From: JAXDTI01 sp034090045
GTDB lineage: Bacteria > Actinomycetota > Actinomycetes > Actinomycetales > Actinomycetaceae
Direction: 5' to 3'
DNA length: 64,000 nt
NCBI GenBank assembly: GCA_034090045.1
Contig: JAXDTI010000004.1
Coordinates: forward strand, 62,001 to 126,000
Within the stretch, counting starts at the first letter, position 1, and the number at the start of each line of letters is the position of its first letter. The notes beneath the pieces are model-generated. The model made no database searches. It was given only the letters and a program-made list of their open reading frames with translations, and was not told where the DNA came from. Position numbers and translations under genes: made by a program. This document shows positions 43,669 to 53,151 of the stretch, piece after piece.

Positions 43669-44784
43669 TCAGTTTTCTGAAGTAATCACTTGCCATTCGC
43701 GACGCTGAAGGGCGGCAGCCAGCTCCCGGGCGGTCTGCGGATCAACCTGGAGTCTCGCAATACCGGCACGCGAAAACGCTGAATGCTCCAATTGGACATC
43801 CTCGATATTGACATGTTCCAGTCCGACCTCTGTGAATAGTCGCCCCAGCTCGCCCGGTTTATCTGGAACCACCACCGAAACCTCCAGGTAGCGTCTCGGC
43901 GCGCCACCGTGTTTACCGGGAATCCGTTCAACACCTTTGTTTCCCCGGATTATCGTGTTGGTCACCGCCCCTACCACATTGGGGTCTGGCTCGGTGAGCG
44001 GTTCAGCAGCCGTCAGTTCAGAAAGCAAATCTGCTGCATCATCGACGAAACCAGTAAACACTTGTGAAACTGCCGACAGGTTACCGGCAATAATGCTCGC
44101 CCACAGTCTCGAATCTGAGTTAGCTATCCGAGTGATGTCGCGAAGTCCCTGCCCTACGAGAGCCAGCGCCTCACTCGGTGCATCTACCAGCTGTGCTGCC
44201 AGAAGTGAAGAAACCAGTTGCGGCAAATGTGATATGACAGCAACTGCACTGTCATGCTCGGCAGCAGACATGATATAGGGTACAGAGCCGAGGTCGGCTG
44301 CCAGGTTCCTGATTGTCGCGGTGGCGTCGGGGCGGGTAGCCTCGGTTGGAACAATCACCCATGGGCGCCCCACGAAAAGGTCGGCATCCGCAGCTGACGC
44401 TCCGCTGCGTTCTCGACCTGCCATCGGGTGAGAGCCGATATAGTTTTCGACATTCTGGGCGTCGCGGAGCACCTGAGAGGCAACAACGGATTTAACCGAA
44501 GAAACATCAGTGACAATCGCCTCCGGGTATTCAGCGAGTGCGGCAGCCACGCAGGATCCGGCAACATCGGGAGGGGTAGCTACAATCACCAGAGCCGGCT
44601 GCATAGTTTCCGGTGTTTTTGTCAGGGGTAGACCAGCGCCCATCGACTCCGCGAGCGCCAAGGCAGTTGGCGAAGAATCATCCAGATAAATCTCCACCCC
44701 CTGAAGCGCCAAACCTATGGAGGTGCCCAGCAGCCCGGCACCGACAATCAATACCGGACCTCGGGTTACTACAGCACTGTTCAT
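43669..44784 (-). CDS. tyrA: Prephenate dehydrogenase
   Basis: TyrA converts prephenate to 4-hydroxyphenylpyruvate in tyrosine synthesis. The NAD(P) loop is VGAGLLGTSIGLAL near residue 14, and GSHPMAGRERSG (catalytic His) is near residue 118. ISHLPQLVSSLLA and the Arg motif GLRDITRIANSD follow. An ACT domain (about 297-371, VSVVVPDKPGELGRLF) suggests feedback control by tyrosine. It overlaps rluB by 4 bases (44781-44784). Confidence 0.94.
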   Translation of the reverse strand: MNSAVVTRGPVLIVGAGLLGTSIGLALQGVEIYLDDSSPTALALAESMGAGLPLTKTPETMQPALVIVATPPDVAGSCVAAALAEYPEAIVTDVSSVKSVVASQVLRDAQNVENYIGSHPMAGRERSGASAADADLFVGRPWVIVPTEATRPDATATIRNLAADLGSVPYIMSAAEHDSAVAVISHLPQLVSSLLAAQLVDAPSEALALVGQGLRDITRIANSDSRLWASIIAGNLSAVSQVFTGFVDDAADLLSELTAAEPLTEPDPNVVGAVTNTIIRGNKGVERIPGKHGGAPRRYLEVSVVVPDKPGELGRLFTEVGLEHVNIEDVQLEHSAFSRAGIARLQVDPQTARELAAALQRREWQVITSEN

Positions 44785-45524
44785 AAACCTACCTTCCTCA
44801 TCAGTTCGGCTATTTCTGCACCGTCCAACTCGCGATATTGACCGACCCCTAGACCCTTTAAAGTCAAATCAGCGTAGCCGGTGCGAACCAACCTGTGTAC
44901 CGGGTGACCGACAGCATCCAACATGCGACGCACCACTCGGTTACGACCCGAATGTAACTCAATTTCGAGAAGCGAACGCGAAGCATGAACCTGAATAAGT
45001 TTCGCCCTGTCTGCCCGCACCTGACCGTCATCTAATACGATACCTTCACGCAGTTGTCGCAGCACACCTGGTGAAACTCGACCGTCAACCTGAGCCGTAT
45101 AGGTTTTAGAAATCTCATAGGACGGATGCGCCAGCCGGTGAGCCAACTCGCCGTCATTCGTCATCACAAGCAACCCCTCGGTATCGGTGTCGAGACGTCC
45201 CACATGGTAGAGCCGCACCTTCAGGTCGGCTAATAAATCCGCAACCGTTTCTCGCCCCTGCGGGTCGCTCATGGTGGTCACAACACCGGCTGGTTTATTA
45301 AGAAGCACCGTCATGGGAGGTGTATCAAGGAAAACTCGACGATCGTCAACATGTAAAACGTCAGTGTTGGGATTAACGCGTCTGCCAAGCTCCCTCACAA
45401 CTTCACCATTGACCTTTACCCTGCCAGATAGCATCAGCTGCTCACAGGCACGTCGTGATGCCACTCCGGCACGTGCCAAAACCTTTTGAAGACGCTCCCC
45501 CTGCGGCGAAGCCGAGACTGTCAC
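44781..45524 (-). CDS. rluB: 23S rRNA pseudouridine synthase (RluB family)
   Basis: RsuA/RluB-type enzymes make pseudouridine in 23S (sometimes 16S) rRNA. An N-terminal S4 RNA-binding domain (LQKVLARAGVASRRACEQLM) precedes the catalytic domain with YHVGRLDTDTEGLLVMTNDG (catalytic Asp). GRNRVVRRMLDAVGHPV is near the C-terminus. 247 residues. It overlaps scpB and tyrA by 4 bases each, so translation is probably coupled. The RluB assignment over RsuA rests on the scpB neighbourhood. Confidence 0.93.
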   Translation of the reverse strand: MTVSASPQGERLQKVLARAGVASRRACEQLMLSGRVKVNGEVVRELGRRVNPNTDVLHVDDRRVFLDTPPMTVLLNKPAGVVTTMSDPQGRETVADLLADLKVRLYHVGRLDTDTEGLLVMTNDGELAHRLAHPSYEISKTYTAQVDGRVSPGVLRQLREGIVLDDGQVRADRAKLIQVHASRSLLEIELHSGRNRVVRRMLDAVGHPVHRLVRTGYADLTLKGLGVGQYRELDGAEIAELMRKVGL

Positions 45525-46087
45525 AGTTCGCCCACCTGTTCAGCTAAATCCTCCAACATATCTTCGCCAGGCAGGAAAGGTGCCAGCGGCGGCAGTTCCT
45601 CGAGGGACTCCAAACCGGCACGCTCCAAAAACTCTGAGGTGGTGCCATACTCGACGGCACCGGAAGGCGAGTGACCAACCTCGGAAATCAGACCGTGACC
45701 CAATAGGGTACGCACGACCGAATCAACATTCACACCCCTGATGGCAGAAATCTCGGCGCGGGTGGCAGGTTGCCGATAGGCAATGATTGCTAGAGTCTCC
45801 AAAGCCGGTTGGCTCAGCCGAGCGACCTGTGAACCCAAAACGAAGTGCGAAACAGTCTCAGCTTGCTCCGGAGATGAATAAATACGCCACCCGGCAGCCA
45901 CCTCGCGCAGCACGAAACCGCGCGGACGTTTACCGTCAGCTCCCGCATACTCGGCGCGCAAATAATCCAGTGCCGCTCGAATATCCACTATGTCAGCTCC
46001 GATCACCTCAGCCAATTGCTCGGGAGAAACCGGTTCAGCAGACACTATCAGAACTGCTTCAAGCGCCTGTAACAGCTCATCTGGCAT
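45521..46087 (-). CDS. scpB: Segregation and condensation protein B
   Basis: ScpB is the winged-helix partner of the ScpA kleisin in the SMC condensin complex. The first winged helix starts LLQALEAVLIVSAEPV, and ETLAIIAYRQPATRAEISAIRG is the family hallmark near residue 110. ATG 46087 (188 residues) has a GAGGG site about 8 bases upstream and lies 1 base after the scpA stop; ATG 46102 and a start at 46108 are alternatives. It overlaps rluB by 4 bases. Confidence 0.95.
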   Translation of the reverse strand: MPDELLQALEAVLIVSAEPVSPEQLAEVIGADIVDIRAALDYLRAEYAGADGKRPRGFVLREVAAGWRIYSSPEQAETVSHFVLGSQVARLSQPALETLAIIAYRQPATRAEISAIRGVNVDSVVRTLLGHGLISEVGHSPSGAVEYGTTSEFLERAGLESLEELPPLAPFLPGEDMLEDLAEQVGEL

Positions 46088-46088
46088 C

Positions 46089-46910
46089 TCAATCACCCTC
46101 ATAGTCATCCACCGCTACAGTATCGACGGCACCACTGGCGCCCTCCTCGGTCAAGGAGACCGATATTTCCCCAAGAGAACGGGACTGTTGCAGGTCAATT
46201 ATCCGGGATCGATACATCTCTAAAATACCCAGAAAACGCGCAACCCGCACCGCAATATCATCGGTATCATCAACTAGGTCTTGGAAAGTTATGACGTTTA
46301 CGCCGCTCCCCCGCCGAGCCTGCAACTTGGCCAGTAAAACCTCTATTTGGGTGCGAACCGGAACCCGCGGGAAATGCAGATGCGATACCTCCACAACCGG
46401 GTCTACACGATTGATTGCGTAATAGGCTAAAACAGCAAGTGCCTGGGAATCAACACTATCCTCAAATTTTGGTAGCAGCTCACGGAAATGTTCCTCCAGT
46501 GGCACAACACGTGGAAAAAACCCTTGAAACTGTTGGAAACGCTCAGCCAGGACTAAAGCGACTTCCTGATAGGCACGGTATTGAAGCAGCCTGGCAAAAA
46601 GCAGGTCACGGGCGGCAATATATTCCCGATCCGCTTCTTCGTCCTCGGTGTCCGGCAGCAGCGAACGCGTCTTGATTTCCAGAAGTGTTGCGGCAACCAC
46701 CAGGAATTCCGAGGCTGAAGTCAGCGAGGGAAACTCCTTGAGATAGTTGATGAACTCGTCAGTTACCCGCGCCAGCGAAATCTCGGTTATATCGAGCTGA
46801 TGTTTCGTCACCAGTGAAAGCAACAAATCGAAGGGACCCGAAAAATTAGGTAGCTCCAGGTTAAAACCAGAGTAGCCCCCTGCGGTGTCCTCGATGGGAG
46901 GCGCAATCAT
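46089..46910 (-). CDS. scpA: Segregation and condensation protein A
   Basis: ScpA is the kleisin that links SMC heads. The 273 residues begin with the family N-terminal domain (LPNFSGPFDLLLSLV, KHQLDITEISLARV), then LVVAATLLEIKTRSLLP. The C-terminal winged helix ends near residue 250, followed by a short acidic tail. The start overlaps the parA stop by one base, so parA-scpA-scpB-rluB is a tight operon. Confidence 0.95.
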   Translation of the reverse strand: MIAPPIEDTAGGYSGFNLELPNFSGPFDLLLSLVTKHQLDITEISLARVTDEFINYLKEFPSLTSASEFLVVAATLLEIKTRSLLPDTEDEEADREYIAARDLLFARLLQYRAYQEVALVLAERFQQFQGFFPRVVPLEEHFRELLPKFEDSVDSQALAVLAYYAINRVDPVVEVSHLHFPRVPVRTQIEVLLAKLQARRGSGVNVITFQDLVDDTDDIAVRVARFLGILEMYRSRIIDLQQSRSLGEISVSLTEEGASGAVDTVAVDDYEGD

Positions 46911-47776
46911 CAGGCGGCATCCCCGCGAGCCACGACTTCGCGGGCAAGTTTACGATAGGCATCCGCTCCGGCGTGGTAGGGGGCAAACTTCGTGATTGGT
47001 TCGCTGGCTACCGAGGCGTCTGGAAACTTCACGGTACGTCGAATAATAGTGTGATATACCAAATCTCCGAAAGCCTCGTGTAGCCGCTCCAAAACCTCGC
47101 GAGCGTGAAGGGTGCGAGTATCAACCATTGTCGCCAAGATTCCGTCAATCTTCAGGCTGGGGTTGAGACGGTCGCGAACCTTATCGACTGTCTCGACCAG
47201 CAGCGCCACGCCTCGCAGCGCAAAAAATTCGGCCTCGAGTGGAATCATCACACCGTGAGCTGCCGTCAGCGCGTTTACCGTGAGTAATCCGAGAGATGGC
47301 TGACAGTCAATGATTATCACATCATATTCTCCCCAAACCGGACGCAGCGTTCGCGACAGCGCCATCTCCCGAGCCACCTCATTGACCAGCTGCACCTCTG
47401 CTGCCGAAAGGTCGATATTAGCAGGCACCAAATCCAGGTTCTCAACTGCGGTTGGTTGAATGACCTCATGAATGTCAATTTTTGAATCAATCAGCAGGTT
47501 GTAGACCGTTCTGTCCAGTTCATTGGCGTTTACACCCAAACCGGCTGATGCGGCTCCCTGCGGGTCAAAATCGACTATCAGTACCCGTCTGCCATACTCA
47601 GCCAACGATGAGGCCAGATTGATGCTGGTTGTTGTTTTCCCCACCCCGCCCTTTTGGTTACACATAGCAATAATGCGTGCCGGACCGTGGCTATCCAGAG
47701 GCGGCGGCACCGGAAAATCGGTGTCATCGGTAATGGTTCTAGGAACGTCTAGTAAACCAGGCTGAGCGTCTTTCAC
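46910..47776 (-). CDS. ParA-family ATPase (scpAB-linked)
   Basis: This is a Walker-type P-loop ATPase of the ParA/Soj/MinD class. The deviant Walker A motif is CNQKGGVGKTTTSINLA near residue 40, followed by LIVDFDPQGAAS and the Walker B-like VIIIDCQPSLGLL. 288 residues; an N-terminal extension of about 35 residues precedes the fold. No parB follows, and it lies before scpA, where a ParA-like gene of uncertain role sits in many actinobacteria. It is likely chromosomal and unrelated to a plasmid. Confidence 0.93.
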   Translation of the reverse strand: MKDAQPGLLDVPRTITDDTDFPVPPPLDSHGPARIIAMCNQKGGVGKTTTSINLASSLAEYGRRVLIVDFDPQGAASAGLGVNANELDRTVYNLLIDSKIDIHEVIQPTAVENLDLVPANIDLSAAEVQLVNEVAREMALSRTLRPVWGEYDVIIIDCQPSLGLLTVNALTAAHGVMIPLEAEFFALRGVALLVETVDKVRDRLNPSLKIDGILATMVDTRTLHAREVLERLHEAFGDLVYHTIIRRTVKFPDASVASEPITKFAPYHAGADAYRKLAREVVARGDAA

Positions 47777-47839
47777 CTTTTCATTTTATACAATCGCTGT
47801 GCAGCGCTTGCGGAAATGTCTGTCCGTGGTGAATGAGTA

Positions 47840-48757
47840 TCAGATATCGGTTTTTTGGTGAGCACGGGGATGCGTTGTTGAATACACCTCTTGGAGTGTA
47901 GATATAGACACTTTCGTGTAAATCTGGGTGGTGGTCACATTCGCGTGACCAAGGAGCTCCTGTACCACCCGAATATCCGCGCCACCCTCAAGCATGTGGG
48001 TGGCGAAAGAATGTCGAAAAGTGTGGGGAGAAATATGACTTTCAAGACCCGCCAAATCAGCTGCCTCCTGCACCACCAACCACGCTGATTGCCGCGAAAG
48101 CTGGCCGCCACGCGAGTTGAGCAGCAACTTTGAGCTCCCGGTTCCGTGAGAAACCAAGTCGGGTCGAGCCCTGGATATATAGGCTTCGATTGCTTCGCGT
48201 CCATATCCACCAATCGGAACAATACGCTGTTTACGTCCCTTACCGAAAAGCGTAACCAAAGCCGGTTGCGTAGAGAAATCAACATCGTCTACATCCAGAT
48301 TCACAGCCTCCGTTATGCGGGCACCGGTACCGTAGAGAATCTCCAGTAGCGCCCGGTTGCGTAACGCTACTGAACCGGTGCCAACCTGGACGGCCAACAA
48401 TTTGTTAATCTGAGCTACCGACAGTGCTTTCGGCAGCCTGTCGGGCCGTTTAGGTGCACAAATACGTGCCGCCGGATCCTCGGTATTCGTCTCGGCAGCG
48501 AAAAAACGATGAAGACCACGCACGGCAGCGAGAGTGCGCGCCACGGATGAGGCTGCCAGGGGACGCTCCCCTGTTGAGAGTGACGCAACGAAAGCAGATA
48601 TTTGTTCTGGCTGAACATCGGCGAGATTATGGATTCCGTTATTCTCCAAAAAAGACAGGTATTTTTCCAGGTCTGAACGGTATGCGGCGACGGTGTTGGT
48701 GGACGCGGAACGTTCGAGTGCCACATAGTCCAGGTAGCGGCGCATCTGAGACTCCAT
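47840..48757 (-). CDS. xerD: Site-specific tyrosine recombinase XerD
   Basis: XerD resolves chromosome dimers at dif with XerC. The N-terminal SAM-like domain (about 1-90) precedes the catalytic domain. Catalytic residues are visible: Arg in YGTGARITEAVNLD, His-x-x-Arg in HTFRHSFATHML, His in LLGHANVTTTQIYT and the Tyr at its end. 305 residues, typical for XerD. It lies 63 bases before parA. The housekeeping context argues against a phage integrase. Confidence 0.94.
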   Translation of the reverse strand: MESQMRRYLDYVALERSASTNTVAAYRSDLEKYLSFLENNGIHNLADVQPEQISAFVASLSTGERPLAASSVARTLAAVRGLHRFFAAETNTEDPAARICAPKRPDRLPKALSVAQINKLLAVQVGTGSVALRNRALLEILYGTGARITEAVNLDVDDVDFSTQPALVTLFGKGRKQRIVPIGGYGREAIEAYISRARPDLVSHGTGSSKLLLNSRGGQLSRQSAWLVVQEAADLAGLESHISPHTFRHSFATHMLEGGADIRVVQELLGHANVTTTQIYTKVSISTLQEVYSTTHPRAHQKTDI

Positions 48758-48844
48758 AGTGTCATTCTCTCCCGGGGCGTGGCGATATCAGTGGCGAAAC
48801 CCAAGTAACATAGAAGATGCTGTAACTGCGAGGAAGGAAATTCC

Positions 48845-50905
48845 ATGTCTCAGGTGTGGGGAGAACTCGATAAAAGAGCGGTTAGAAACGCTAAAGTGCT
48901 GACTGCAGATGCTGTCGAACAGGCAGGTTCAGGTCATCCAGGGTCTGCTATTTCACTGCAGCCCGTGACGTATCTGCTATATCAACAGCACCTGCGCTTT
49001 GACCCCACCGACCCCAACTTCTTGGGCAGGGATCGTTTTGTCCTCTCAGCTGGACATGCCTCACTGAGCCAGTATTTACAGCTCTATTTCGCTGGAGTCG
49101 GTGTCGAACTCTCAGACTTGAAAGCATTCCGCACTTTTGGGGCATCGCTCGCGGGGCATCCGGAACTGGGACGCACCCCGGGCATTGAGGTCAGTACCGG
49201 CCCGTTGGGATCAGGTGTTTCTATGGGTATAGGAATGGCGATGGCTGCCCGGCACGATGCCGCACTCTATGACCCGCAAACTCCAATTGAAGAAAGCATT
49301 TTCAACCACAGGGTATATATTCTTGCCGGTGACGGCTGCTTACAGGAGGGGGTAACCGCTGAGGCGGTATCCTTGGCTGCTGTTCAACAGCTTGGTAATG
49401 TCATCCTGATTTATGACGAAAATAAGATTTCCATAGACGATGACACCGATATTTCTTTCAATGAAGACACGCTGTCAAAATTTGCGGCTATGGGATGGCA
49501 TACCCAGGGAGTCACCTGGGTAGGTCAGGACGGATACACAGAGGACGTGGATGCCTTACATGAGGCCATCACAGCGGCTGAAGCCGAAACCGACAGACCC
49601 TCAATTATCGCGTTGCGTTCAATTATTGCTTGGCCGTGCCCGAGTAAACAGAACAGCGCCAGTAGTCACGGTGCGGCACTTGGCGAGTCAGAGACGCGCG
49701 CCTTGAAAGAAATACTCGGCTACGACCCGGATGAAACATTCCATGTAGACGAGGAGGCGCTCGCGCATACCCGCGCAAACGCGGCTGAGCGTGCACGTAC
49801 CTTCAGATCACAGTGGGATAACAAATATGGGGCGTGGCGGGCTGCCTCTCCCGAGCGGGCAGCCCTGCTGGATCGGGTACTCGCTGGTGAGCTGCCTGAA
49901 AACATTGCCAGCGCACTCCCCGATTTTTCCGAATCAGATTCGACAGCAACACGTAGCGCATCCGGGCAGGTGATAAATAGTTTGGCTGATGTCATGCCAG
50001 AGCTGTGGGGCGGCAGCGCAGATTTGGGTGACTCCAATAAGACGGTTATCAAAAAAGTCGATTCGTTCGGCCCTACGGATATAGCTACCGCAATGTGGCA
50101 CACTTCGCTGGCGGGACGCAACATTCACTATGGAGTGCGCGAACACGCCATGGGTAACATTATGAACGGTATTGCGATTGACGGTTTGACGAGCCCATTC
50201 GCCGGTACTTTTTTCGTGTTTGCAGACTATATGCGTCCCGCTGTCCGACTCGCCGCCCTCATGGACATTCCCTCAACATTTGTTTGGACACATGATTCTA
50301 TAGGGGTCGGCGAGGACGGGCCTACGCATCAACCCGTGGAGCACCTGGCTGCCTATCGTGCGATACCGAATCTCGCGATAGTGCGTCCGTCCGATGCAGC
50401 AGAAACAGCTCAGGCATGGTTGGAGATTCTGCGTCGCCGTAAACCCGCCGGGTTGATACTGACCAGGCAGAACGTCCCAAATCCGCAGCGCGGTAAAGGT
50501 TCGTTATCGACCGCTGAAAACCTGGCACGCGGAGGATATATTCTCTCGGATTGTACCGGCACTCCAGAAGTCATAATTATGGCTTCCGGGTCGGAGGTGC
50601 AATACGCATTGGGTGCGCAAGCCCAGCTGCCTGAAGTGCGCATCCGTGTGGTATCCATGCCCTGCATGGAGTGGTTTGATGAGCAAGATGTAGAGTACCG
50701 CGAATCGGTGCTGCCTGCCTGCGTTACCCGCCGAGTCAGCGTTGAGGCTGGAATCGCACAGCCCTGGTATAAGTATCTGGCAGGTGGCACACCGGTGGCG
50801 CTAACAGATTTCGGTACTGTCGGTTCCGGAGCGGAACTTTTCGAGCACTTCGGAATCACCACTGCGGGGGTTGTTGCAGCGGTGCGTTCCGAACTTAAAC
50901 GCTAA
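48845..50905 (+). CDS. tkt: Transketolase
   Basis: Transketolase moves two-carbon units in the pentose phosphate pathway with thiamine diphosphate. GSGHPGSAISLQPVTYLLY is near the N-terminus, the thiamine/Mg motif is GDGCLQEGVTAEA (about residue 160), and the pyrimidine-domain FVWTHDSIGVGEDGPTHQPV follows. 686 residues. A GAGGAAGG site precedes ATG 48845. A TAACAT hexamer (48808-48813) may be the -10; the gene diverges from xerD. Its TAA directly abuts the next gene's stop. Confidence 0.96.
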   Translation: MSQVWGELDKRAVRNAKVLTADAVEQAGSGHPGSAISLQPVTYLLYQQHLRFDPTDPNFLGRDRFVLSAGHASLSQYLQLYFAGVGVELSDLKAFRTFGASLAGHPELGRTPGIEVSTGPLGSGVSMGIGMAMAARHDAALYDPQTPIEESIFNHRVYILAGDGCLQEGVTAEAVSLAAVQQLGNVILIYDENKISIDDDTDISFNEDTLSKFAAMGWHTQGVTWVGQDGYTEDVDALHEAITAAEAETDRPSIIALRSIIAWPCPSKQNSASSHGAALGESETRALKEILGYDPDETFHVDEEALAHTRANAAERARTFRSQWDNKYGAWRAASPERAALLDRVLAGELPENIASALPDFSESDSTATRSASGQVINSLADVMPELWGGSADLGDSNKTVIKKVDSFGPTDIATAMWHTSLAGRNIHYGVREHAMGNIMNGIAIDGLTSPFAGTFFVFADYMRPAVRLAALMDIPSTFVWTHDSIGVGEDGPTHQPVEHLAAYRAIPNLAIVRPSDAAETAQAWLEILRRRKPAGLILTRQNVPNPQRGKGSLSTAENLARGGYILSDCTGTPEVIIMASGSEVQYALGAQAQLPEVRIRVVSMPCMEWFDEQDVEYRESVLPACVTRRVSVEAGIAQPWYKYLAGGTPVALTDFGTVGSGAELFEHFGITTAGVVAAVRSELKR

Positions 50906-50915
50906 TCAGCGTTTT
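50895..50915. terminator. Short bidirectional hairpin over two convergent stop codons
   Basis: AAACGCT (50897-50903) pairs with AGCGTTT (50908-50914) around loop AATC. The tkt TAA (50903-50905) and the minus-strand TGA (50906-50908) lie inside it. The plus strand continues TTTTC and the minus strand TTTAAG, so each strand has only a short U run. It is a plausible weak bidirectional terminator. Confidence 0.45.
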
Positions 50916-52714
50916 CGGTTACCAAATATCGAACGCACAACAGAGTTCCCGATCGTGCGAACAGCCGAGTTCACGAGGTTGTCAACGACACGCTGACGGC
51001 GTTTCTGTGCCTGTTCAGCTTCACGTTCGGCTTTCCGAGCAGCCTGTTGGGCGGCCTTTTCCGCTTTTTTCGCTGCGGCTTCAGCAGCTTTCTGCTCGGC
51101 CTTTACCTGAGCAGCGGCTTGCTCCTCAGCCTGTTTAGCAGCTTCAGCGGCAGCTTGCTCATGTGCCACTCTTTCGGCCAAAAGCTCGGTTGCCGATTCA
51201 GGATCTACCTTATCAGCGTAGCGCATACGCAACTGTGAACCCTGCACGGCTGCCTGAAGTGCTGACTGTGAGGCGACCCCCATCACCGCTGCCGGTGCCC
51301 AAATCTTCGTGGGAGCGACCGGAGAGGGTCGCCCTTTTTCGTCCAAAACTGTGACAATAGCTTCGCCGGTTCCCAAAGAGGGCAGAAGCGCTTCAAGGTT
51401 TAGTGGCGAAGTCGGAAAGGTTTTTACGGTTTCACGGAGTGCCTTGGCATCATTGGGAGTATGGGCTCGCAAAGCATGTTGAACTTTCGCGCCCAACTGG
51501 GCGAGTACATCCTCGGGAATATCTTTCGGGGTTTGGGTAACGAAGAATACGCCTATGCCTTTCGAACGAATCAGTCTGACGGTTTTAACTACCGCCTCCA
51601 TAAAGGCTTTAGTTGCCCCATCGAATAGCAAATGCGCCTCATCGAAGAAAAACACCAGCTTGGGTTTGTCAACATCTCCGGTTTCCGGCATTATTTCAAA
51701 TAGTTCCGCGAGAAGCCACATAACAAATGTGGAAAACAGTGCCGGACGGTCGCTCAACTCCGGCAGTTCCAGGCAAGAAATCACTCCCCTGCCGTCTCTG
51801 ACCTGCATGAAATCTTTCGGGTCGAAAGCTGGTTCACCAAAGAAATCATCAGCCCCCTGAGTCTGCAACACTGAGAGTTCTCTCAAAATGACACCAGCGG
51901 TCGCGGAGGAAACACCTCCTATTGTTTCAAGTTCTCCAGCCCCAACTCCGGTGAGATAAGCTATCGTGTCCCGCAGATCTCCCAGATCTATCAAACCGAG
52001 TTTCTGCTGGTCAGCCCAATGAAAAATCAGCGAAAGTGCGGATTCTTGGGTGTCATTTAACCCCAGTACTCGAGCCAGCAGCAGCGGCCCAAAATCGGTC
52101 ACAGTTGTGCGCACCGGTGTGCCATCACCCAGACCACCCAAGGCAAAAAATTCGGTCGGAAAAGCTTTTCCAACCCAATTTTGGCCCTGTTTCAGACTGC
52201 GTTCAGTCAGTTTATCCGAGGCCACCCCAGCTTCGATAAGACCGGTCAAGTCACCTTTAATATCTGTGATAAAGACCGGAACACCGGCATCGGAAAGTCC
52301 CTCCGCCATGAGCTGTAGGGTTCTGGTCTTGCCGGTGCCGGTAGCTCCAGCTACCAGACCGTGACGATTCAGCATCTGCAGCGGCAGGGTAACGGGCACA
52401 TCTGCAACCGGCTCGCCGTCAACGAGATAAACCCCAATGGGAAGCGCATTTTCGGTTGTGTAACCGGCAGCAACCTGTTCACGGTATTCATCAGCAATAT
52501 CGGTTCCACCTTTTACCTGAGAAGCGCAGGTGACAGAAGAAGCAGCCTCCGGGGATTGAGATTGTGGCGGCTCTTTGGTTATTTCGGTTGATTCTGCCGC
52601 ACTGGCCAGAGCAGCTTTATAGGCAGCTTCCGCGGCCTGCGCCGCAGCCTGTGCCGCCGCTGCCTTAGCTTCCGCTGCCTTAGCCGCGAGACGCGCGATT
52701 TCTGCTTTATCCAC
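50906..52714 (-). CDS. HerA-like ATPase (DUF853)
   Basis: This is a FtsK/HerA-superfamily ATPase of the DUF853 group, of unclear cellular role. The Walker A motif is GATGTGKTRTLQL near residue 127, Walker B is KLVFFFDEAHLLFDG near residue 355, and VFFVTQTPKDIPEDVLAQLG follows. The first 45 residues are an Ala-rich coiled-coil (AEAKAAAAQAAAQAAEAAYK), and residues about 515-580 form a second Ala/Glu/Lys coiled-coil. 602 residues. It abuts tkt with no spacer. No nuclease partner (NurA) is nearby. Confidence 0.9.
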   Translation of the reverse strand: MDKAEIARLAAKAAEAKAAAAQAAAQAAEAAYKAALASAAESTEITKEPPQSQSPEAASSVTCASQVKGGTDIADEYREQVAAGYTTENALPIGVYLVDGEPVADVPVTLPLQMLNRHGLVAGATGTGKTRTLQLMAEGLSDAGVPVFITDIKGDLTGLIEAGVASDKLTERSLKQGQNWVGKAFPTEFFALGGLGDGTPVRTTVTDFGPLLLARVLGLNDTQESALSLIFHWADQQKLGLIDLGDLRDTIAYLTGVGAGELETIGGVSSATAGVILRELSVLQTQGADDFFGEPAFDPKDFMQVRDGRGVISCLELPELSDRPALFSTFVMWLLAELFEIMPETGDVDKPKLVFFFDEAHLLFDGATKAFMEAVVKTVRLIRSKGIGVFFVTQTPKDIPEDVLAQLGAKVQHALRAHTPNDAKALRETVKTFPTSPLNLEALLPSLGTGEAIVTVLDEKGRPSPVAPTKIWAPAAVMGVASQSALQAAVQGSQLRMRYADKVDPESATELLAERVAHEQAAAEAAKQAEEQAAAQVKAEQKAAEAAAKKAEKAAQQAARKAEREAEQAQKRRQRVVDNLVNSAVRTIGNSVVRSIFGNRKR

Positions 52715-52794
52715 TGCTGCTCCCTCCGAGATTCGCTAAATCGGGGCGTAATACAGAAATTATAGCTGGCGGTTGTACCTCACTCGGAGAACAT

Positions 52795-52831
52795 AAAAAT
52801 ATCGGGCGCAGATATTGACTGCGCCCGATAT
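52795..52831 (-). terminator. Terminator of the secG transcript (minus strand)
   Basis: The perfect 12-bp stem ATATCGGGCGCA (52799-52810) / TGCGCCCGATAT (52820-52831) has a 9-base loop. On the minus strand it is followed by TTTTTATG, and it lies 15 bases after the secG stop. Confidence 0.9.
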
Positions 52832-52845
52832 CTTCTGTACGAATC

Positions 52846-53094
52846 TCAACCAGCGAACTTGGCGATTAACCCCAGAGCGATAACTACAGCAATCCAGATG
52901 AGTGCAATAGTAATCGTTATCCGGTTCAGGTTGCGTTCCGCGACCCCGGAAGAACCAGCCGAGGAGGTAAAACCACCACCGAACATGTCGGAGAGACCGC
53001 CGCCTTTACCTTTATGCAGCAGAATCGTGAGTATCAGAAAGATACTCGACAGTACCAGCAGCACCTGGCAGATAATGGTGACAACATTAATCAT
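52846..53094 (-). CDS. secG: Preprotein translocase subunit SecG
   Basis: SecG is the small two-helix SecYEG subunit. The 82 residues show helix 1 (LLVLSSIFLILTILLHKGKG), the conserved Gly-rich loop LSDMFGGGFTSSAGSSG and helix 2 (ITIALIWIAVVIALGLI). It follows tpiA by 57 bases. The gap-pgk-tpiA-secG order is typical of actinobacteria and a terminator follows, so secG ends the transcript. Confidence 0.96.
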   Translation of the reverse strand: MINVVTIICQVLLVLSSIFLILTILLHKGKGGGLSDMFGGGFTSSAGSSGVAERNLNRITITIALIWIAVVIALGLIAKFAG

Positions 53095-53151
53095 TTAGAT
53101 TCTCACTTCTCGTTTGGCTGATTCGATTTTAGCGTATCGCCGCGTTATCAA

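Noticed and set aside
46910..47776. ParA-like ATPase as a plasmid partition gene
   Set aside because: No parB or centromere repeats; its place before scpA is a conserved chromosomal order.
47840..48757. Tyrosine recombinase as sign of a mobile element
   Set aside because: Length, motifs and the xerD-parA-scpAB order mark the chromosomal XerD; no att repeats or phage genes are nearby.
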